A DNA stretch of 64,000 nucleotides, taken from contig NZ_JACEHH010000010.1 of assembly GCF_014154935.1 (NCBI RefSeq), positions 124,001 to 188,000 of the forward strand, written 5' to 3'. The notes below the pieces were generated by a model. The model searched no databases. It was not told the origin of the DNA and saw only the letters and a program-made list of their open reading frames with translations. The position numbers and the translations under genes were made by a program. Position 1 is the first letter of the stretch. Each line of letters opens with the position of its first letter. Positions 38,263-46,300 of this stretch are shown here, in pieces. This DNA comes from Stieleria mannarensis (lineage in GTDB: Bacteria > Planctomycetota > Planctomycetia > Pirellulales > Pirellulaceae).

Positions 38263-38865
38263 GTGGAGATCTATGACATTTTGATGCTGGTCGTGCTGGC
38301 GGCCGCCGCCATCTTCGGCGCTGTCAAAGGGTTTGCCTGGCAGTTGGCGTCGATCGCTTCGATCGTGGTCAGCTACTTCGTGGCGTACCGGTTCCGCGAG
38401 CCGCTCAGCCATTCGATTGTCGCCGAGCCGCCATGGAATCGCTTTCTGGCGATGTTGATCCTGTTCGTCGGGACGTCGCTGGTGGTTTGGGTTGCGTTCA
38501 ATATGGTCCGCCAGACGATCGACCGGCTGAGGCTGAAGGAATTTGATCGCCAGATCGGGGCGTTGTTCGGGCTGCTCAAGGGTGGTTTGTACTGCACGCT
38601 GATCACGCTGTTCGCCGTCACGCTGATGGGCGACACGGTCCGGGAAAAGATCGTCGCCAGCAAAAGCGGTCGGTTCATCGCTCGAAATTTGGATCGCAAC
38701 GAGTCGGTGATCCCGCCGGAGGTTCACCAGTTCTTGCGTCCGTATTTGGAGCGTTTGGATGCGGAGATGAGTGGGGCGGGTTCGCAGTCTAGCGACGCTG
38801 AGATTCAGAGCGTGGAAGCCGTGCCCGCGGAGATGGCAAGCTTGGGAGTTCTCCCACGTAGATGA
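38263..38865 (+). CDS. CvpA family membrane protein
   Basis: 200 aa. Four hydrophobic segments follow the CvpA layout: MEIYDILMLVVLAAAAIFGA, then VKGFAWQLASIASIVVSYFV (about 24-43), FLAMLILFVGTSLVVWVAFN (about 66-86) and the GLLKGGLYCTLITLFAVTL segment (about 106-125). The soluble C-terminus has no motif. The GTG at 38263 has AAGGA 12 nt upstream. CvpA proteins are linked to colicin V secretion and envelope stress; a precise role is not readable here. Confidence 0.82.
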   Translation: MEIYDILMLVVLAAAAIFGAVKGFAWQLASIASIVVSYFVAYRFREPLSHSIVAEPPWNRFLAMLILFVGTSLVVWVAFNMVRQTIDRLRLKEFDRQIGALFGLLKGGLYCTLITLFAVTLMGDTVREKIVASKSGRFIARNLDRNESVIPPEVHQFLRPYLERLDAEMSGAGSQSSDAEIQSVEAVPAEMASLGVLPRR

Positions 38866-38950
38866 GGTGCCTGGGAGCGGGGGCCTAGGGCAGGCATGCG
38901 TCGCTGTGGCATGCGGATTTCGCTCAAACACGGGGTTTTCTGCGATCTCA

Positions 38951-38978
38951 ATACAACATAAGAGTGATTATCGGACGT
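38951..38978 (-). other. dif: Candidate dif site (XerC/XerD recombination site)
   Basis: On the - strand: XerC-like arm ACGTCCGATAA, 6-bp centre TCACTC, XerD-like arm TTATGTTGTAT. The XerD arm matches E. coli TTATGTTAAAT at 9 of 11 positions; the XerC arm matches the B. subtilis arm ACTTCCTAGAA at 8 of 11 by my comparison. It lies in a convergent intergenic region and inside the interval where the GGGCAGGG octamer changes strand. There is no experimental proof. Confidence 0.7.
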
Positions 38979-39029
38979 TGCAGAAGGGGGTTTTTGTGCC
39001 CTGATTTGCCGCCCCGTCCGTCACGCGGA

Positions 39030-39130
39030 CGTAGCTACCATCGCCAGAAGGTGGATCGCTGACCGGCGTAGTGGCCTTCGCCAGAAGGTGGATCGCCGAG
39101 GTCTTCCACGCTCCATCGGAGCGTCGCTGC
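39030..39130. repeat. CGCCAGA palindrome family, copy C (two left arms)
   Basis: GTAGCTACCATCGCCAGAAG and GGCCTTCGCCAGAAGGTGGA, followed by TCTTCCACGCTCCATCGGAG, a degraded right arm. Confidence 0.75.
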
Positions 39131-39155
39131 GCAAAGCTGTGTGAAGCGAACGCCT

Positions 39156-39304
39156 GGTTGTCGACAACGGATCAAAGTCGGTTGTCGACAGCCAAGCAGA
39201 TTGAAAGTGTTTGGTTGTCGACAACCGTTGTCGCGACTGGCGGCGATGGCTCAGGCGATGGCTCAGTCGATGGCTCAGTCGATGGCTCAGGCGATGGCTC
39301 AGGC
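39156..39304. repeat. Three GGTTGTCGACAACC-like palindromes and a 12-bp tandem array
   Basis: Palindromes centred on GTCGAC occur at 39156, 39180 and 39213 (the last is a perfect 14-mer). Five copies of GCGATGGCTCAG follow at 39243-39304. They lie in the 707-bp convergent gap 38866-39572 together with the dif candidate. I see no gene there; the frame encoding repeated MAQ is a by-product of the array. Confidence 0.8.
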
Positions 39305-39484
39305 CGAACGCTCGCGCGATCCGGCTCGTGTTCAGTCATCCTCAGCCGATCGGCGTCTGTTCTCTGGGATTCGCGATCGGCTTGCGCTGACGCTCGGTCG
39401 CCGGCCTGATCCGGCCGGCGGCCTCGGCTGATTGGTCGAGCCCGTTTCGCCTTGTCGCGTCTTCAGGCGTCGTCAAACGAAAAC

Positions 39485-39522
39485 AACCCCGAAGGGCTTG
39501 TGGGTTTGCCCTCCGGGGTTGC
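39485..39522 (-). terminator. Rho-independent terminator of the PEP-CTERM gene
   Basis: Stem CAACCCCGGAGGGC with GCCCTTCGGGGTTG on the - strand, followed by TTTTCGTTT, 50 bp after the stop. Confidence 0.8.
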
Positions 39523-39572
39523 GATTGGTATTGGCGGCTAAAATTTTGAGCCAACCGCCCTGCTCTTTTCGT

Positions 39573-40244
39573 CTACTTGCGTCGTCGTCGCGATCGCAGC
39601 AAGCCGGCCGAGCAAACCAGCGACAGCGCCAGGACGCTGGACGGTTCGGGAATCGCGGTCACTTGGGTGCTGAGCGTCAACGCGCGTCCGATGAATCCGC
39701 CACCGGAGTTGGTAGCGGCGGATTCGAGTCCGAACCCGACGGTTTGGAAGGTGGTGAAGTCGCCATCGACGGCCGTCCCATCGGAAACGACGAAGCGTGT
39801 TTCTCCCGCCGTCGGGGCTTGCAGCGTGACGGTGCCCAACGAGGCTTCGTAGATGCCGTTGCCGCGATCGATCGAGCTGCGGCCGGGTTGGCCGAACCCG
39901 GGACCGAACGATGCGAACGTCAGGCTGGTCGGTGTCGAACCGGCATCAAATCCGCCGTCGCCGTTCAGGGTCAGTGATTCGAACAGCCCGTCGCCGCCGA
40001 TGCTTTGCAGTGACAGGTTGTACGCGTTCAGGTTGGCCGCACCCAGCAGCGATGTGTTGGTGCCCGTAACGGTTTCCCGGATCACGATTTCGGCGGTCAG
40101 TTTTTCACCGGCGTTGGTCGCAAGCGTGCTGTCGATTCCGTCGCCGCGACTGGTGCGTAGCAACAGGTCGTAGCTGATCTCTGCGTTGGCATAGTGAAGC
40201 GTCGAAAGGACGGCAAAGGCAAAAGTAAGGATTCGCAAACTCAT
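39573..40244 (-). CDS. PEP-CTERM sorting domain protein
   Basis: 223 aa. Signal peptide MSLRILTFAFAVLSTLHYAN. The body is a secreted beta-rich domain of unknown function. The C-terminal sorting signal IPEPSSVLALSLVCSAGLLR is followed by SRRRRK: the PEP motif, a hydrophobic segment and an arginine cluster, which target the protein to exosortase processing. It follows the giant surface gene by 118 bp on the same strand. Confidence 0.88.
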   Translation of the reverse strand: MSLRILTFAFAVLSTLHYANAEISYDLLLRTSRGDGIDSTLATNAGEKLTAEIVIRETVTGTNTSLLGAANLNAYNLSLQSIGGDGLFESLTLNGDGGFDAGSTPTSLTFASFGPGFGQPGRSSIDRGNGIYEASLGTVTLQAPTAGETRFVVSDGTAVDGDFTTFQTVGFGLESAATNSGGGFIGRALTLSTQVTAIPEPSSVLALSLVCSAGLLRSRRRRK

Positions 40245-40362
40245 TTCGTAGTCTCGAAGTGATAGTCGTGGAAAGATGTGTTGAGGGGTGGCAATCAGGT
40301 TGGTGTTGAATTCGCGCCCACGATGGGCGCGAAGGAAAATGAACTTTGGGGTTCAGGGAGGC

Positions 40363-43300
40363 TTACTGACGCGGCGAGCCGAAGATGGTCGGGATCAAAT
40401 CGTTCAAGTCGATCCCGTTGATCGCTCCATCGCCGTTGGTGTCCAAGTCGAATCGATACTCGAGAGGATTGAACAGCGACGGGATGATCGAGTTCAGGTC
40501 GATGCCGTTGCGGAACCCATCGCCGTTGGCATCACCGAGCAGACGGAAGAAGTCGTCGTTCGGTGTTCCCGCGGCGTTTTGGCCGCCGAAGGCATAGTCG
40601 ACGGCCATCGCGGCGGCATTGCTTGCCGATTGCACTTGGGTGCCCGCGATGTCCAGTCGATAGTTGCCGTCGTCCAGCGAGTTGCCTTGCAGCCCGGTTC
40701 CGACCCGTGTCACCACGCTCGCACCGGCGGCAAAGGTCAACACAACCGTCGTCTTGCCACTCGCATCGGATGCGTCGATGTTCAACCCGGTGACTTGGGT
40801 CGACGTGTCGATGTTGGTCAACGTGAACGCGGATTGCAGATTCGCGTGGTCGACTTCGCTATCGAACGTCACCGTCACCGAGGTGATCTGGGACCGTGAT
40901 GCGGATCCGTCATTGATCACGACCGACTCGACTTGGGGAGTGGCCGGTGTCGAATCGATCGAGTAAACCCGCAGGGTGTTGCTGACTTCGTTGCTGACGA
41001 CCAGCAACGGCGATCCGTTGGGGCTGTCGCTGGAGGAGATGAACGTCAGGCCTTCGGGGCTGACGTCGGCGGTGTCGTTCAGGACTTGGGAGAGCGTGAC
41101 GTTGGTCGGGTCGGTGACGTCAAACACCGTGATTGCGTTGGCTCGTTCGAGTCCGACGAAGGCGTAGGTTCGCCCATCGATCTGTCCGATCGTGACGCCT
41201 TCGGGCTCGGTGCCCTTGTTGTCACTTCGCCCGTCGGGATACAGGCCCAACAGATCGGTCGCTCGGGCGAGCACATCCCCACTGTCGAACACCATGTTGC
41301 CGTCTTCGTTCCAGATCGAGAACGATCGGGCACCGTAGGAATACAGGGCGTCGAAATCGCCGTCGCCATCGACGTCGCCGACGATGCCGCTGAGTTCCAA
41401 TTCGCCCATCGAGGCCGGATCCTGCAAAGCGGCGGCGTTGGGGAACAACGTCGGGTCCAGTGTGACGCTTTGGACATCCGTCTCTTCGGCGTCGCGTGCA
41501 TCTCCTTCGTTGGCGGTGACGTAGTAGGTCACCCCGTCGACTTCGTAGCTGGCGATCGCGTCGGGTTGGAACAAGCCTCGCACAGGGAAGCTGCCCAGCG
41601 TCAATGCATCGGGCGAATTGTTCGTCGGGTCGATCTGCGCGTTGGCCGCGTTGTGATCTTTGTAACCCAGCGGCATGATCCCGATCACCGTCGCGGTCGC
41701 GATGTCGACTTCGGCCAACGCGTTGTTTTCCTGCAACGTCACGAAGGCGGTCGTTCCGTCGGGCGAAACGGCGATGTATTCCGGTTCGACGTCTTCGGAG
41801 ACGCTCTTGCCGGGAGTCAGTTTGACGCCTGCGTCGCGAAGGGCTTGCTCGCTGCCGTCAAAGGACTCAAAGCCGGCGGTTTGCACCGTTGCAGTCGCGA
41901 CACCGGTGGAGACGTCAACGATGCTGACCGAACCGACCGGATCCGTTGTGCCATCGGAGGCGGGTTCGCCTTCGTTGGCCACCAACAGTCGGGTGCCGTC
42001 CGGTGTGAACGTCAACTGGTCCGGCAAGGCGCCGACGGTGACGCTGCCCAGGAACGCGGTGTCGGCCGCGTTGTAGAAGAACACGCGACCGGCGACTTGG
42101 TTGTCGGCGCCCGGGACGGCTGCGGCCACGAGGCCCGCCGGACCGACCGCAACGCTGGTGATCGCGTTGTCGTCGGCACCCTCTGTTACCGGCTGAATCG
42201 TTGACAGCAGCACCGGATTGGCCGGGTCGGCCAGATCGATGACTTGCAAGCCGGCGTCGGAGGTCACGAACAATCGATCGCTGGTGGGATCGAACGCCGA
42301 GATCTCTGCGCCAGAAAGGCCGCTGGTGATTCCACCGATCGACGTGAACGATGTCGAACCGTCCGGGGTTTCCGACAGCGCGGAGAAGCCGACGCCGTTA
42401 CCCTGAACGGCGAACCGATAGACACCTTCGTCGACGTCGTCGCTGGTGATCACCACCGTGGCGTCGTGCAGTCCCAGCTTCGATGGATCAAAGACCACAT
42501 CGAAGGAGAACGATCCGCCGGGGATCACCGTTGCGACCGGTTGGTTGGCAAACGTGAACGCAGACGATTCTGGGCCAACGATTGTGGCATCGGAAATGTT
42601 CAGTGCCGCATCACCGGTGTTCTCGATCGTGAACGTCTTGGTGACCGATCCACTGGTCACATCGGCGCTAGCAAAGTCGGTGCCCGCCAGGGGCGAGACG
42701 TTGGTCGTTCCGGCAACGATCGGCTGGCTGTTGTCACCGCTGATGTTGATTTCCGGGTTGATCGCGGTCGTGAACACGACCTCCAGTCGCGGCCGTTCGA
42801 CTTCACTGGCCGCTTCGGAGCTTTGGAAACCCCAACCGTCCGTTCCACTTTCCCAGGGGTCGAACAACCAACCGAAGTTTTCAAGGCTGCCGTTGACCCA
42901 GGCTTGAACATCGGCGGTTACATCCCAGTCGTGGAACCCCCCCTGGACGTTCGGGTTGCGGCTGGCATTGCCTGCCGCGGCGGTGAATTCCGTCGCCGCT
43001 TCGACGCCGTCGACGCTGACACCGTCTACCAGGCTGTTGAACGTGTCGGTCTCGTTCCACGTGGTCAACATCGGGAAGAACCGTGCCCCGTCACCTTGTG
43101 CATTGCTGGTCGACGATGCGGTGCGAAGCCGTGCGGTGATGATCCGCGAACCGGCGGGGATCTGGCCGGCAAGCTCCCCGATGATGTCGTCAAACCGGAT
43201 CAACGCACTGCTGGTCGGCGAGTCGATGAACAGCGTTTCGGCGGCCGACAAGTCGTCATCCGCGGCCGCGCTATTGATTTCCGTGTCCACGGTCGAGGAG

Positions 43301-46300
43301 TAACCGTCGACGCCTTCACGGAAGCTGACGATATTGGCTCCGGCGGGAACCCATTCGATTTCCAGCTTCGGTCGGGCCGTCGGGGTTTCGTCTTCGGCAC
43401 TGCTGAAGAACCATCCGTCGGTTCGGTCCTGCCAGCCTTGAATCACCCAGCCGTTGTTGGTTTCACCGTTAGCCCAGGCTTGGATGTCCGGCAGTACGCT
43501 GAAGCTCAGTAGGCCCGTGCCGGTGCTGCCGGCTCCACTGGCCGTTCCGATTGCGGATTCAAAGGCGGCGGAGGCTTCACCGCTGCCCGTTTGAATTCCA
43601 TTTCCAAACGCGTTCCACGTCGCCGTGGCGTCGTCCCAGTCGATCGACATTCGGTGCAGAGTTCCCCCGTCGCCCGGCGCGTTGGACGTGTTGGGGTTGG
43701 TTTCCACGACCAGGTTTGCCGAGGTGATGGTCGACCCCAGCGGGATTTGCCCCGGTCCGTCACCGAACAGGTCTGCGTAACGCAGCAGGACTTGCGACGC
43801 GTTTCCACCGCTGTCAAAGTCGACCAATAGATCCGATCCCGGAGCGATGACCGAATCGGGATCGCTTTCACGGATCTGGGCATCGGACGTTCCCTGATAG
43901 GTTCCGTAGCCGTTGTTGACCCCTTGCTGCAGTTCACGGCGGTAGACCAATCCCAGTTGCAGAGGTTTCGTGACGGGCTCACTGGCCATGCCGTTGCCGT
44001 CGACAAACGAAAACGTCACGACGCGGTTGCCACCGGTCACAACGGAGTCGGAATTGAAGAACGTGACCGACTGCAGGACTCGCTGGACGGCGGTCTCTGT
44101 TGCCGCGGCATTGAACGTCAGCGTCAGCGGTGTGGTTCCGGATCCGGCGCTGAACGTCGCGACCACGACGCCGTCAAAAATGACATCGGTTCCTGAAATA
44201 CCGACCTCCCCTGCCCCGCCGCCTTCGTCGCGGATCGACAAGACATCCGACGCGAATTGGCCGCTGGTCAGTTCGACCGTCGCGACGGCACCGTTAAAGA
44301 ACGGCACGCCGATTGGAATGAGGTTGAATTGTCCGGCGATACTGACCGCTTCATCACCGACGCCGTAGTAGGTCGCTCCCGATGCGGTCTGCAGCACGGG
44401 GGCGGCACCGAAACCATCGATGTTGATCGTGACGGTCGCCGACGAGGTGCCACCGAAACCGTCAGTCATCGTGTAGCTGAACGTGTCGGTCGCCGTCTCG
44501 CCGTCATAGAGCGAATCGAGCACGGTTCCCGGGCTATAGCTGATCGTTCCGTCCGCGTTGGCCGTCAGTGTCGCGCCCAAGCTGGACGTGGCATCGACGC
44601 TGTCGATCGACAGCAATCCGGGAACGGGACGTGCCGCGGGTTGACCGATCGAATCAAAGGGAACGAAGGCGAACGTGAACGGTTGGTCTTGGCGACCCAT
44701 GCCAGGCATGTCATGCGATCGAATCAAGAACCCCCCTGCCCCGTCGTCTTGGTAGCTGAGGTAGTTGTCTTCGATTTCGCCGTTGTCTTGATTGGTCAGC
44801 ACCAGCATGCCGGTGTCGGGCGACTGGCCGGGGATGGTGACTTTCCACTCGTGACCGCCGTCGGTGACTTCGAGTCGTTCGACGCTAAACTCGCCGATCG
44901 CCCGGCTGACCGAGTTCGGTCCGGCGTTGAACGGGTCGATCGTTCCGGCAACCAGATTCTGGGCGTTGCGGGGGACAAAGACGAACGAGAACCCGCCGTC
45001 TTCGCCGGCAGTGAAGTCTTGTTGGTTGTCTCGAATGGCGATTTGATAGGTCGACGATCCGGGGACCGCGCGGGCTTGGGCGACGTTGTCGGCGTTTTCG
45101 TTGCCGATCACGAACAGGAATCCGTCGACGCCGGCGTCGGTCACGCCGGGGATGGTGACTTCGTAGCGACCGACGTCGGTGCGGACGACTTCGGCATCGG
45201 TCAACCCGTTTCCGTTGGTCAAGATCCCACCGGCACTGACGTGCCCGCCGACCCAGTTGTCGGCAAACGAGAAGTAAGCCACCGAGACGTCGGCGTCGGC
45301 AGACGCATCGGCTCCGAACTGTTGCAGCGCGAGTGAGGTTCCGCTGCCATTGTCGAACGACTGGACCAAGCGGTAATTGGTGTTGGGGGTGTCAAAGTTC
45401 TCGCGGATCGTGGCCATCACGACGCCGTCGGCTTGGTTGATCGCGGTCCCGTTGTGCAGGATTTCAACCGTGCCCGTCGATCCGGACCCGAGTGTGATGC
45501 TGTTGGTGCCGGTTCCGGTTTGGGCGACCGACCACACGCTGGACGCGTCGACCGACAAATTCGCCGCGGGAATCCCCTGCGGCGAGCCGATCAGGAATTC
45601 AACGTCGGGGTCAGTGTCATTACCGAGCACGGTGATCAATGCGTCCTGAGCACTCAACTCGTTCAGATTGACCGTGTCGTCGTTCGCGGTCGGTGCTTGG
45701 TTTTCACCTTGGACCGTCACCGTCACCGTCGCGGTCGAAGTCGCTCCACGACCATCGCGGATGGTGTAGGTAAACGTATCGGTCAGCAGTTCTCCGTTGC
45801 CCAAATCGGCGATCGGTGATCCCGCGCCCGAGGGGTCATAGGTGAACGTCCCGTCGGACTCCAGCGAGACGGATGCACCGAGCGCACTGACGCTGTCAAA
45901 TCCGTCGATGCTGAAGTCCAACCCGTCGATCTTTTCCAGCGGGCTGTCATAGGGCAGGAAGATGAACTGGAATTCCGGGAAGTTGCCTGTCGGGGTGAAC
46001 GTCTCCGATTGCAGAATGTCGATCCGGAAGGAGTTGCCTTGAGGAGTTGCCATCACGGCGTGATTGGACGGGATCAGGGTTGACGATCCGTTGACGTCGG
46101 CAAAATCATAAGACGTCCCAACGGCGATCAAAGCCCCGTCGGCCGGTGAGTAGCCATCGATCGTCACCAGCGGTGCCAAGTCGGTGTCCGAGCTGAGCGT
46201 GACGTTGCCGTAGCTTTGTCGCAGCGTGTACTGGCCTTCTTCCGATGCCGCGCGTCCGCCGATCAATCCGGTCGTCGCTCCGGGGATGTAGACGAAGCTG

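Noticed and set aside
39141-39431. 96-aa frame with repeated MAQ/MAQS
   Set aside because: Product of the 12-bp tandem array; no RBS and flanked by repeat elements near the dif candidate.
37843-44216. Interpretation of the octamer switch as a replication origin
   Set aside because: The octamers point inwards, as they do towards a terminus; a dif-like site is present, and no dnaA, dnaN or DnaA-box cluster was seen.
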